Assembly: GCF_009733925.1 (NCBI RefSeq) | Contig: NZ_WOEI01000003.1 | Span: 1 to 64,000, forward strand | DNA length: 64,000 nucleotides | Reading direction: 5' to 3' | Source: Streptobacillus canis | GTDB taxonomy: Bacteria; Fusobacteriota; Fusobacteriia; Fusobacteriales; Leptotrichiaceae | Shown: positions 44,429 through 52,672 of the stretch, piece by piece | How positions within the stretch are numbered: the stretch's first letter is position 1 | How the letters are laid out: each line of letters opens with the position of its first letter | Notes under the pieces: generated by a model | Database searches by the model: none | What the model saw: only the letters and a program-made list of their open reading frames with translations | What the model was told of the DNA's origin: nothing | Translations under genes and position numbers: made by a program

Positions 44429-44457
44429 AATCTCTAGTAATAGACTAGAGATTTTTT
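44429..44457 (+). terminator. Hairpin family 2, copy B
   Basis: Identical over 29 bases to copy A at 43840-43868, including loop TAATAGA and the six T. It ends the RelBE-type operon; both copies are followed within 8 bases by a -35 box containing ATTGAC. Confidence 0.9.
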
Positions 44458-44462
44458 GTCTA

Positions 44463-44491
44463 TTGACAAAATTAAGAGTGTGGGGTATATA
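44463..44491 (+). promoter_or_regulatory. Promoter of the outer-membrane protein gene
   Basis: Consensus TTGACA (44463-44468), 17-base spacer, TATATA (44486-44491). Confidence 0.6.
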
Positions 44492-44515
44492 TTATGGAGG
44501 AGAGTGATATATAAG

Positions 44516-45334
44516 ATGAAAAAGATGTTTTTAATTTTAAGTCTAATAGGTATGTTTGGATATAGCAATACTATTAGAGATGTAGAAGAAGTAAAATTTA
44601 TTAATGCATATATTGATACAGATACTTCTATAACTGATAGAATAGATGAAAATGTATATGTTAATATAGATGTTACAAAATGGTTAAATTCAAATAGAAT
44701 GGGTACACAAGGATTTAACGATTTTGCTCCTGAATTAAATATAGGAGTGAATGGAAGTATTAAAGATGTTAAACTTGGAGCTTTTGCTGGATATCAAAAT
44801 GAAAATGCTCATCAAGTTCAAGTTGGTTTAAATGTAAAATATAAAGAATATAAAGGCTTTGTAAGATATAGAGCAGCCTTAAAAGAGTTAGCATTAAATC
44901 ATAATGTAGATGTATACAATAAATATGAAAAAGATATACAAGTATTAGAAGATTTAACTATAACTCCAGGGGTTGGACTTCTAGTAGGAATATCATCTCC
45001 TAGTAAGGTTTCAAAAGCTAGATCATTAACAACAGGATTTAATGTTAGTGGAGATATAGATACTAAGATAAAATATGATATTAAGAAAATAGATGCAAGT
45101 CTAATCACTAAGCCTTATGGAAGCATAGGTTATGCACAACAAGCAGTTTACGAAAATCAAAGTCCTAATAATAAAATAAAGATAGGAGAACTAATATTTA
45201 AATATGGTATAGATTTAACTTTTGATAAACATTTTAATAAATTTGGTCTATCTACTAGCTTAGGTGCAGGAGGAAATCATAAAGGGGCATTTAATATAAA
45301 AGCTGGTATAGGAATGAAATATGATTGGGAATAA
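44516..45334 (+). CDS. Exported beta-barrel-like protein, unknown
   Basis: 272 aa. Signal peptide MKKMFLILSLIGMFGYSNT. The mature part is strand-rich with alternating hydrophobic/polar stretches (ELNIGVNGSIKDVKLGAFAG, VQVGLNVKYKEYKGFVRYRA, FNIKAGIGMKYDWE), as in small outer-membrane beta-barrels; the end lacks the usual final Phe. I use the ATG at 44516 since the signal peptide begins there and GGAGAG lies 11 bases upstream; the 20 extra codons of the open frame are not needed. It stands between hairpin copies B and C, alone in its transcript. Family not recognised. Confidence 0.7.
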   Translation: MKKMFLILSLIGMFGYSNTIRDVEEVKFINAYIDTDTSITDRIDENVYVNIDVTKWLNSNRMGTQGFNDFAPELNIGVNGSIKDVKLGAFAGYQNENAHQVQVGLNVKYKEYKGFVRYRAALKELALNHNVDVYNKYEKDIQVLEDLTITPGVGLLVGISSPSKVSKARSLTTGFNVSGDIDTKIKYDIKKIDASLITKPYGSIGYAQQAVYENQSPNNKIKIGELIFKYGIDLTFDKHFNKFGLSTSLGAGGNHKGAFNIKAGIGMKYDWE

Positions 45335-45335
45335 A

Positions 45336-45369
45336 ATAAAATCTCTAGATTAAAGTCTAGAGATTTTTG
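45336..45369 (+). terminator. Hairpin family 2, variant C
   Basis: AAATCTCTAGA (45339-45349) pairs with TCTAGAGATTT (45356-45366), loop TTAAAG, then TT. The AATCTCTAG and CTAGAGATT arms are the same as in copies A and B, but the loop differs. Confidence 0.85.
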
Positions 45370-45390
45370 CTATAAAATCACATAGAAATA

Positions 45391-45405
45391 TTGCAAACGG
45401 TTGCA
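45391..45405 (+). promoter_or_regulatory. cre/LacI-family operator over the pulA -35 box
   Basis: TTGCAAACGGTTGCA matches the catabolite-responsive element consensus WTGNNARCGNWWWCA at all positions but one (G for the last W), and is nearly palindromic around the central CG as are MalR sites. It covers the -35 box, so a bound LacI-family protein (CcpA or a maltose-type regulator) would block transcription. Confidence 0.6.
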
Positions 45406-45419
45406 TATCAAGGTATAAT
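45391..45419 (+). promoter_or_regulatory. Promoter of the pullulanase gene
   Basis: TTGCAA (45391-45396), 17-base spacer and perfect TATAAT (45414-45419). Confidence 0.7.
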
Positions 45420-45442
45420 ATGGATAGGAAATGGAGGTATTT

Positions 45443-48229
45443 ATGAATAAAATATTTAGAAAATTAGTGTTTGCTTTTTTACTGTTAATGCAAATAGTTG
45501 TATTTGCTGCAAGTACTAAAGTAATTATTCACTATAAACCAAGTGAAAATTTAGAGTGGGATTTATGGGTATGGCCTGATAAAGGTAATGGAAATGCGTA
45601 TGCCTTTGATAAAGAAGATGAATTCGGGAAATATGCAGAAATTACTTTAGATGGAGAACATAAAAAAGTTGGATACATTGTTAGACTTTCAGATTGGTCT
45701 AAAAAAGATGTAGGAGAAGACAGATTTATCGATATTGAAGATGGAGAAACTGAAATATGGGTTAAATCACAAGATCCTATGACATATTATTCTAATCCAG
45801 ATAAAGCACCATTAGTGTTCCAAAATGTTAATTTAGATATTACATATTATCCAGTAGAAAAAGATGCTAAAAAATACAGAGTAAAAGTATGGGCCGAAGG
45901 GCAAAAACCAAAATATATTAATTTAGAACAAGATGGTGAAAAATTTGTTGCTAAAGGGAATTATGAAGGTAAAGATATCAGTAAATTAAATTTTGAAATT
46001 ACTAAGAGATGGTGGTTCTTCTTTGAAAAAATAGTAGATGTTTCAAGAGAAATAACTAAAATAGATGAAAGTGGTAATGTAAATATTTTTATAAATCAAG
46101 AAGATAAAACTATATATAAATCAGCAGAATCAGCAACTAAACCAAAAGCTATTGAAAGTGCTAGTATAGATGCAATGAATTCTATTACTGTTAAGACTAA
46201 TAAGAATTTTAATTTAGAAAAAGAAATGGCTAGAGGAATTACAGCTAATTTTGATAATAAGGTGAAAGAAATTATTTCTTTAACTGAAGATCCAGTACAA
46301 ACAGATATGTTTAAAATAGTATTTGATAAAGACTTAGATTTAAAGAATAAAGATGGAAAAGTAATGATGGCTACATTTGGTGAAGCTAAAGTTAATTTAG
46401 GAAGTGTAGTTAGAGATAAAAGCTTTGATGATTTCTATGCATATGATGGAGAGCTTGGAGCTATATATACAAAAGATGAAACAACTATAAAAGTTTGGGC
46501 ACCTACAGCAGAGTTTGTAAACTTATTAACTTATGAAGGTGAACAAGTTATTAAAGAACCTATGGTATTAGGGGAAAAAGGAGTATATTCTATTACTTTC
46601 CCTGGTGATAAATTAGGTTTAGTATATCAATTTGAAGTTGGAGTTAATGGAGAAGTTAATGTAACTAATGATCCATACACTTATTCAACTACAGTTAATG
46701 GTGAAAAATCTGTAGTTGTTAATCCAAGTATTTCTGATGTTCCAAATCCAGTAATTGATAACCCTATCATATATGAATTACATGTTAGAGATTTATCAGT
46801 ACATCCTGGAAGTGGAATTAATAATAAAGGTAAATTCTTAGGATTAACTGAAACAGGAACAAAAACAGCAAGTGGACAAATTACAGGACTAGACTATATT
46901 AAATCTTTAGGAATAACTCACGTACAATTATTACCTATATATGATTTCAGTTCATATTCAGTAGATGAAACAGATCAATTTGCTAGATATAACTGGGGAT
47001 ATGATCCAGTAAACTATAACAGTGTTGAAGGTTCATATTCAACTAATCCATATGATCCTAATGTTAGAATACAAGAATTACAAAAAACAATAGATGTATT
47101 ACATCAAAATAATTTAGGTGTAATTATGGACGTTGTATATAACCACGTATTTAGTGCAGGAGAACATGCATTTAATAAAATTGTTCCAGGATATTATTAT
47201 AGATATGATATGGATGGAAATTTAACTAATGGAACTGGTGTAGGAAATGATGTAGCTAGTGAAAGAAAAATGGTTAAGAAATATATAATAGACAGTGCTA
47301 AATATTGGGCTAAGACATATAAATTAGATGGATTCCGTTTTGATTTAATGGGTATACTTGATGTTGATACTATGAATGAATTAAGAGATGAAATGAAGAA
47401 AATTAACCCTAATTTCTTTATACTTGGAGAAGGATGGGATATGGGAACTCTTGATCCTGAATTAAGAGCAAATCAAAATAATGCAAATAAACTTGAAGGT
47501 ATAGCATTCTTTAATGATGATTTCAGAGATGCAGTTAAAGGATCTACTTTTGGAGAAATAAGTAAAGGATTCATTAGTGGAAACTTAAAACAAGAAGAAA
47601 GACTATTTACTTCAATTAAAGGTGGAGAAGGTATGAGAACATATACATCTCCTATGCAATTAATTCAATATATTGAAGCACATGATAACTTAACTTTATT
47701 TGATCAAATAACTAAAACTAATGATACTGAAGATTTAGCAATGATAACTAGAAGACATAATCTAGGAACAACTATAGTTCTTCTATCACAAGGTGTTCCA
47801 TTTATTCATGCAGGACAAGAATTTTTAAGAACTAAAGGTGGAGATGAAAATTCATATAAATCAAGTGATGAAGTAAATAGACTTGATTGGGAACTTGCAA
47901 GAAGAAATGCAGCAAGTATAGATTTAGTTAGAGAATTAATTAAAATACGTAAAGCAAATCCTGACTTTAATTTAAAATCATTTGATGAAGTTAATAAGAC
48001 TATAACTCCTATTAAAGTATTAGATCAGGTTGTAGCATATACACAAGCAGATAAAGTAATAATATATAATGCTAGTGGAAAAGAAAAAGAAGTTCAAGTA
48101 CCTAATGGAAATTATGTAGTACTTGTTAAAGATAATAAGGCTAAGGCAGAAGGTCTTGGAGAAATAGAAGTAAAAGATGGAAAAGTAAAAGTATCAATGC
48201 AATCAGCATTAGTACTTAAGAAAAAATAA
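45443..48229 (+). CDS. pulA: Secreted type I pullulanase (GH13_14)
   Basis: 928 aa. Signal peptide MNKIFRKLVFAFLLLMQIVV ending FAA. Residues about 30-120 and probably 125-220 are starch-binding CBM41-like domains (WDLWVWPDKGNGNAYAF pattern); a CBM48-like domain with IKVWAPTAEFVNLL precedes the catalytic barrel. The type I pullulanase motif YNWGYDP is present, followed by MDVVYNHVF, GFRFDLMGIL (nucleophile Asp), LGEGWDMG (acid Glu) and IEAHDNLTLFD. It cleaves alpha-1,6 branches of glycogen, amylopectin and pullulan outside the cytoplasm. I use ATG 45443 since GGAGG is 5 bases before it; ATG 45431 lies within that RBS. Expressed alone under a sugar-responsive operator. Confidence 0.93.
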   Translation: MNKIFRKLVFAFLLLMQIVVFAASTKVIIHYKPSENLEWDLWVWPDKGNGNAYAFDKEDEFGKYAEITLDGEHKKVGYIVRLSDWSKKDVGEDRFIDIEDGETEIWVKSQDPMTYYSNPDKAPLVFQNVNLDITYYPVEKDAKKYRVKVWAEGQKPKYINLEQDGEKFVAKGNYEGKDISKLNFEITKRWWFFFEKIVDVSREITKIDESGNVNIFINQEDKTIYKSAESATKPKAIESASIDAMNSITVKTNKNFNLEKEMARGITANFDNKVKEIISLTEDPVQTDMFKIVFDKDLDLKNKDGKVMMATFGEAKVNLGSVVRDKSFDDFYAYDGELGAIYTKDETTIKVWAPTAEFVNLLTYEGEQVIKEPMVLGEKGVYSITFPGDKLGLVYQFEVGVNGEVNVTNDPYTYSTTVNGEKSVVVNPSISDVPNPVIDNPIIYELHVRDLSVHPGSGINNKGKFLGLTETGTKTASGQITGLDYIKSLGITHVQLLPIYDFSSYSVDETDQFARYNWGYDPVNYNSVEGSYSTNPYDPNVRIQELQKTIDVLHQNNLGVIMDVVYNHVFSAGEHAFNKIVPGYYYRYDMDGNLTNGTGVGNDVASERKMVKKYIIDSAKYWAKTYKLDGFRFDLMGILDVDTMNELRDEMKKINPNFFILGEGWDMGTLDPELRANQNNANKLEGIAFFNDDFRDAVKGSTFGEISKGFISGNLKQEERLFTSIKGGEGMRTYTSPMQLIQYIEAHDNLTLFDQITKTNDTEDLAMITRRHNLGTTIVLLSQGVPFIHAGQEFLRTKGGDENSYKSSDEVNRLDWELARRNAASIDLVRELIKIRKANPDFNLKSFDEVNKTITPIKVLDQVVAYTQADKVIIYNASGKEKEVQVPNGNYVVLVKDNKAKAEGLGEIEVKDGKVKVSMQSALVLKKK

Positions 48230-48233
48230 GATT

Positions 48234-48256
48234 TAGGGGCAATATTGCCCCTTTTC
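48234..48256 (+). terminator. Terminator after pulA
   Basis: GGGGCAA (48236-48242) pairs with TTGCCCC (48245-48251), then TTTTCTT. The stem is GC-rich and unusual for this genome. Its right arm doubles as the -35 box of the next promoter. Confidence 0.85.
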
Positions 48257-48273
48257 TTAAGATTTGATATAAT
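48245..48273 (+). promoter_or_regulatory. Promoter of the cardiolipin synthase gene
   Basis: TTGCCC (48245-48250), 17-base spacer, TATAAT (48268-48273) with TG-n upstream. The -35 box is the right arm of the pulA terminator. Confidence 0.6.
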
Positions 48274-48292
48274 ATGAAAAAAAGGAGGAGAT

Positions 48293-49846
48293 ATGTCAAC
48301 AATAACAAAAACAAGTAAAAAGAGTTTTTTTAAGTTAGTTTTTAGTAGAACCTTAGTTGTAACAGTGTTATTATTACTAGAATTAGCTCTAGTATTAATG
48401 TCTGTAATGTGGTTAGGCAAAAACATGTATATACTAATAGGAAGTAGTAGAATTATCAGTTTTGGTATGATAGTTTATTTAATAAATAATAGACAAAATG
48501 CTAATGTTAAATTAGTTTGGATATTATTAATATTACTTTTACCTTTATTTGGAATATGTCTTTATTGGTTTGTTAAATTAGATTTTGGAAGTAGAATGAT
48601 GAAAAAGAGAATAGTTGAGATTCAAGCACAAACTAAAAATCTTTTAGTTCAAAAACAAGAGATACTTAATAAAGTAAGAGATGAAAAAGAATATGAATTA
48701 AGAAATATTGCAAGATATATCAAAAATACTGGTGGATATAACCTATATCAAGATAGTGAAGTTAAGTATTATTCATTAGGTGAATATATGTTCTTAGATA
48801 TGTTATTAGCATTAAAAGAAGCAAAGAAATTCATATTTATAGAATACTTTATTATAGAACAAGGTAAAATGTGGAATTCTATTGTAGAGATATTAAAACA
48901 AAAAGTTCTAGAGGGTGTAGAAGTAAGAGTAATGTATGATGGAACTTGTGAATACACGACTTTAGATAGAGATTATCCAAAAGAATTGATATTACATGGA
49001 ATAAAAGCACAAACTTTCTCACCAGTAACACCATTTGTTTCAACACACTATAACAATAGAGATCATAGAAAAATTATGGTTATAGATGGTAAGATAGGAT
49101 TTACTGGAGGAGTAAACTTAGCTGATGAATATATTAATGAAATAGTTAAACATGGTCATTGGAAAGATACTGGTATTAGAATAATGGGAGATGCAGTTAA
49201 AACACTTACATTAATGTTCTTACAATCATGGAACTTATTTGATTATGAAAGTAAAGAATATTCTAAATACTTAGATATTTCTCATGATATTAAAAATGAT
49301 GGATACATAATTCCTTATGGAGATGAACCATTTGATAATGAATTATTAGGTCAAAATGTATATATTGATATTATTAATAATGCAAAAGAATATGTATATA
49401 TTATGACACCATATTTAATTATTGATAATGAAATGACAGCTGCTATGAAACTTGCAGCAATTAAAGGTGTGGATATTAGATTAATATTACCATATATACC
49501 AGATAAAGAAACACCTTTTGCTCTAGCTCATAGCCATTATGCTGAACTTATGGATGCAGGAGTTAAGATATATGAATATAACCCAGGATTTGTACATGCT
49601 AAGATGTTTATTTCAGATGATATAAAGGCTGTAGTAGGAACTATAAACTTAGATTATAGAAGTCTATATCATCATTTTGAAAATGCAGTATATATGTATA
49701 AAATGGATGTTATTAAAGATATTAAAGAAGACTTTGAAGATACATTCAAAAAATCACATATTGTTTCACATAGAGAATTAAAAAATGATAAATTAACAAG
49801 AAAAATAATAGGAAAATTAACGAAAATTTTCGCACCATTGCTATAA
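48293..49846 (+). CDS. cls: Cardiolipin synthase
   Basis: 517 aa phospholipase-D-family enzyme making cardiolipin from phosphatidylglycerol. Two N-terminal membrane segments (about 18-75, forming the LLLLELALVLMSVMW and ILLILLLPLFGICLYWF stretches) precede two HKD sites: HYNNRDHRKIMVIDGKIGFTGG and FVHAKMFISDDIKAVVGTINLD. Length and layout match bacterial Cls of the ClsA type. Strong RBS AAAGGAGGAG. Single-gene transcript with its own terminator. Confidence 0.92.
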   Translation: MSTITKTSKKSFFKLVFSRTLVVTVLLLLELALVLMSVMWLGKNMYILIGSSRIISFGMIVYLINNRQNANVKLVWILLILLLPLFGICLYWFVKLDFGSRMMKKRIVEIQAQTKNLLVQKQEILNKVRDEKEYELRNIARYIKNTGGYNLYQDSEVKYYSLGEYMFLDMLLALKEAKKFIFIEYFIIEQGKMWNSIVEILKQKVLEGVEVRVMYDGTCEYTTLDRDYPKELILHGIKAQTFSPVTPFVSTHYNNRDHRKIMVIDGKIGFTGGVNLADEYINEIVKHGHWKDTGIRIMGDAVKTLTLMFLQSWNLFDYESKEYSKYLDISHDIKNDGYIIPYGDEPFDNELLGQNVYIDIINNAKEYVYIMTPYLIIDNEMTAAMKLAAIKGVDIRLILPYIPDKETPFALAHSHYAELMDAGVKIYEYNPGFVHAKMFISDDIKAVVGTINLDYRSLYHHFENAVYMYKMDVIKDIKEDFEDTFKKSHIVSHRELKNDKLTRKIIGKLTKIFAPLL

Positions 49847-49853
49847 CAATAAT

Positions 49854-49885
49854 GAAGATGTATTTTTTTTGATACATCTTTTTTG
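49854..49885 (+). terminator. Rho-independent terminator after cls
   Basis: AAGATGTAT (49855-49863) pairs with ATACATCTT (49872-49880) around a T-rich loop, then TTTT. Confidence 0.85.
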
Positions 49886-49890
49886 TTTAG

Positions 49891-49919
49891 TTGAATTAAG
49901 CCTTTCAATATTGTATAAT
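49891..49919 (+). promoter_or_regulatory. Promoter of the uppP operon
   Basis: TTGAAT (49891-49896), 17-base spacer, perfect TATAAT (49914-49919). Confidence 0.7.
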
Positions 49920-49949
49920 TAAAAGAAGAGAATAAATTAGGAGGAAATA

Positions 49950-50756
49950 ATGTTATTAGATATTTTAAAGGTCTTTATACTTTCGCTAATTGAGGCGTTT
50001 ACAGAGTTTATACCTGTAAGTTCAACTGGACATATGATACTTGCTGATAAATACATTAATTTATCAAGCAACAAGGAGTTTGTTACAGCATTTCAGGTAA
50101 TAATACAACTTGGAGCAATACTTGCTGTTGTGGTAATCTTTTTTAAGAAACTTTATCCTTTTATGTATAAAGGAGAAAAAAGGAAAAGTTTACTTGTACT
50201 TTGGTCTAAAATAATAGTAGCTGTATTACCTGCGGTGGTTTTAGGTTTACTGTTTGATGACTATATTGAAGAACATTTCTTTAATGCAACTATAGTTGCT
50301 TCTATGCTTTTAGTTTATGGGATACTTTTAATATTTATTGAAAGTAAAAATAGGAGAGCAAGTATAAATAATCTTGCCAATATTACTTATCCTGTGGCTC
50401 TTGCTATAGGACTATTTCAATGTCTTGCAATGATACCTGGGACTTCACGTTCTGCAGCAACAATAATAGGAGCGATGTTTTTAGGATTAAGTAGAGTGGC
50501 AGCAACAGAATTTTCTTTCTTTTTAGCAATTCCAACTATGCTTGGAGCAACAACTTTAAAATTAATAAAAATTGGATCACTATTAAGTGGATATGAGTTA
50601 TTCTTAATATTTTTAGGATTAATATTTACATTCATAATGTCTTTAATGATAATAAATTCTTTCTTAAAATACATTAAGAAGCATGATTTTAAAGTATTTG
50701 GATATTATAGAATAGTGATAGCAATATTAATACTTTTAGATATATATGTGTGGTAA
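49950..50756 (+). CDS. uppP: Undecaprenyl-diphosphatase
   Basis: 268-aa membrane enzyme of the BacA/UppP family that recycles the carrier lipid for peptidoglycan synthesis and gives bacitracin resistance when abundant. Motifs EAFTEFIPVSSTGHMILADK (active-site Glu-rich loop) and MIPGTSRSAATIIGAMFLGL are diagnostic; about seven to eight hydrophobic segments. AGGAGG lies before the ATG. Three bases separate its stop from the next ATG. Confidence 0.96.
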   Translation: MLLDILKVFILSLIEAFTEFIPVSSTGHMILADKYINLSSNKEFVTAFQVIIQLGAILAVVVIFFKKLYPFMYKGEKRKSLLVLWSKIIVAVLPAVVLGLLFDDYIEEHFFNATIVASMLLVYGILLIFIESKNRRASINNLANITYPVALAIGLFQCLAMIPGTSRSAATIIGAMFLGLSRVAATEFSFFLAIPTMLGATTLKLIKIGSLLSGYELFLIFLGLIFTFIMSLMIINSFLKYIKKHDFKVFGYYRIVIAILILLDIYVW

Positions 50757-50759
50757 TAA

Positions 50760-52133
50760 ATGAAGATAAAATCAAATTATGAGATAAATGAGAATAAATG
50801 GAATGAATTTATTTATGTATTCTTTAAAGAAAATGAAGATGAAGTATATATTGAAGTAAAAGAGGATGAAGAGTATATACATATTTCTGCAAATAATGGA
50901 GAAAAAAGCATTGAATACAAATTAGAAAAAATGATAGATAATCAAATAGAAGTTATGCTTAAAGCATGTTTATTAAAGCTATATGATATATATGTTCCAT
51001 GGGGTTCTTTAGTTGGAGTAAGGCCAACAAAACTTGTTAGAAAATTACTTAAAGATAACGATTATGAGAAGATAGTTAAAGTATTACAAGAAATATATTT
51101 AGTAAGTTCTGAAAAATCAAACTTGTTAATAGAGGTAGTTAAGAATTCAATTGATTTCTTAGATGATAAAACTATAGGTATATATATTGGACTTGCATTT
51201 TGTCCTACAAAATGCACCTATTGTTCTTTCCCTGCGTATCTAAAAAAGGGGAAATATGAACAAAGATATGAAGAATACTTTCAAACTTTACTTAGAGAGA
51301 TTAGGGAAGTTGGTTCTCTATGTAAAGAATTAAATCTTGAGATAAATAGTATATATGTAGGTGGAGGAACTCCAAGTTATTTATCAATAGAGGAATTAAA
51401 CGAACTCTTAGTAACTATTAAAGAATATATAGACATGAAATCTTTAAAAGAATATACTTTTGAAGCAGGAAGAATAGATACATTAGATAGTCAAAAACTT
51501 ACTATGCTTAAAGACTTTGATGTTACAAGAATAAGTATTAATCCACAATCATTTAAGGATTCAACTTTAAAACTTGTAAATAGATATCATAACATAGATA
51601 AACTTAATGAAGTATATATGGAAGCAAAAAGATTGAAATTAGACATTAATATGGATTTCATAATAGGACTTCCACGTGAAAATACAGAAGATGTATTAAA
51701 TACTTTAGAAAAGTTTAAACAGTATGATCCAGAAAATGTAACTTTCCACTATTTAGCTATGAAGAAAGCATCAATTCTTACTAAAAGTAAATATTTTGAA
51801 GAAGATGCCTTAGATCATAAATTAATAACTCAAAAGATAACAGAAATAATGAGAGAAAAACAATATTTCCCCTACTATATGTACAGACAAAAGAGTTCTA
51901 GTATAGATGGAGAAAATATGGGATATTGTAAGGAAGGAAAGCAATTAATTTACAATATAGAGATGATAGAAGAATACAAGACTATCATATCTATAGGTGC
52001 TGGAGCTATAACTAAATTAATTAAAGATGATATAATAAAGAGGCTTATAAATCCTAAAGATCCACTTATGTGGATAGATGAATTTGAAGATAGACTAAAT
52101 GAAAAGAAAAAAGAAATTAGGGGGCTAATGTGA
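50760..52133 (+). CDS. HemZ-like radical SAM protein
   Basis: 457 aa. The radical SAM cysteines are CPTKCTYC (Cys148, 152, 155), followed by SFPAYLKKGKYEQRYEEYF, the YVGGGTPSYL motif, TFEAGRID and DFIIGLPRENTEDV. An N-terminal extension of about 140 residues before the barrel, with VPWGSLVGVRPTKLV, marks the HemZ group (coproporphyrinogen III oxidase-like) rather than HemN or HemW. Whether it works on coproporphyrinogen is doubtful, since no other haem-synthesis gene is visible here; other radical reactions are possible. Its TGA overlaps the next GTG by 4 bases. Confidence 0.85.
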   Translation: MKIKSNYEINENKWNEFIYVFFKENEDEVYIEVKEDEEYIHISANNGEKSIEYKLEKMIDNQIEVMLKACLLKLYDIYVPWGSLVGVRPTKLVRKLLKDNDYEKIVKVLQEIYLVSSEKSNLLIEVVKNSIDFLDDKTIGIYIGLAFCPTKCTYCSFPAYLKKGKYEQRYEEYFQTLLREIREVGSLCKELNLEINSIYVGGGTPSYLSIEELNELLVTIKEYIDMKSLKEYTFEAGRIDTLDSQKLTMLKDFDVTRISINPQSFKDSTLKLVNRYHNIDKLNEVYMEAKRLKLDINMDFIIGLPRENTEDVLNTLEKFKQYDPENVTFHYLAMKKASILTKSKYFEEDALDHKLITQKITEIMREKQYFPYYMYRQKSSSIDGENMGYCKEGKQLIYNIEMIEEYKTIISIGAGAITKLIKDDIIKRLINPKDPLMWIDEFEDRLNEKKKEIRGLM

Positions 52134-52663
52134 GAAAATTAAAATATGTTTTAATTACATTATTAATATTATTTGTATTTAATTTCATTAAAGGAATATT
52201 TGGATTTGAAACTCATGGAGGTGACGTGCCTCGTGTTGAAATTAATGAAGAAATAGTATTTCAAGATGAGAAGAATGCAGATAAATTATTTGATATTAAC
52301 ACTGTAGGTTATGAAGATATAGTTGGAAATGGAATTTCGAGTAAAGAAGCTTACAAAATACTTGAATATAGGGATTTTGTTGGGTATATTGATAATGTAG
52401 ATTACTTAATTAGAGCTAGAGGTATAAACAAAGGTAATATAGATAGAATAAAGAAAAACTTTTATGTAGAAGAAACAGAAGAAAAAGAATATGTTAAACA
52501 TAATATTAATGCCTTAGATGAAGATGGCTTGTATATGCTTGGATTTTCAAAACAAGATGTTAAAACTATTCTAGATTTAAGAAATTCTGGAGAGATTAAA
52601 TCAGATCTTGATTTAAAAGGAAAAGTAAATATGAATATAGTTAGTAAACATATACAGTTTTAG
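52130..52663 (+). CDS. ComEA-like helix-hairpin-helix membrane protein
   Basis: 177 aa. One N-terminal membrane anchor (LKYVLITLLILFVFNFI). Then a helix-hairpin-helix pair of the ComEA pattern: FDINTVGYEDIVGNGISSKE, YRDFVGYIDNVDYLIRARGI, NKGNIDRIKKNF, followed by a second, weaker unit beginning HNINALDEDGLYMLGFSKQD. Such domains bind DNA without sequence preference, and ComEA is the membrane DNA receptor for transformation. Usual ComEA has one tandem HhH after the linker; the second unit here is extra and lacks the glycine hairpin. Start is GTG 52130, overlapping hemZ. No comEC beside it, so competence is only a possibility. Confidence 0.7.
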   Translation: MRKLKYVLITLLILFVFNFIKGIFGFETHGGDVPRVEINEEIVFQDEKNADKLFDINTVGYEDIVGNGISSKEAYKILEYRDFVGYIDNVDYLIRARGINKGNIDRIKKNFYVEETEEKEYVKHNINALDEDGLYMLGFSKQDVKTILDLRNSGEIKSDLDLKGKVNMNIVSKHIQF

Positions 52664-52672
52664 GAGATGGAT

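Noticed and set aside
40403-45369. Prophage, integrative element or transposon as the origin of the island
   Set aside because: No integrase, transposase, phage structural gene or tRNA attachment site was seen; only the repeated hairpins border the modules.
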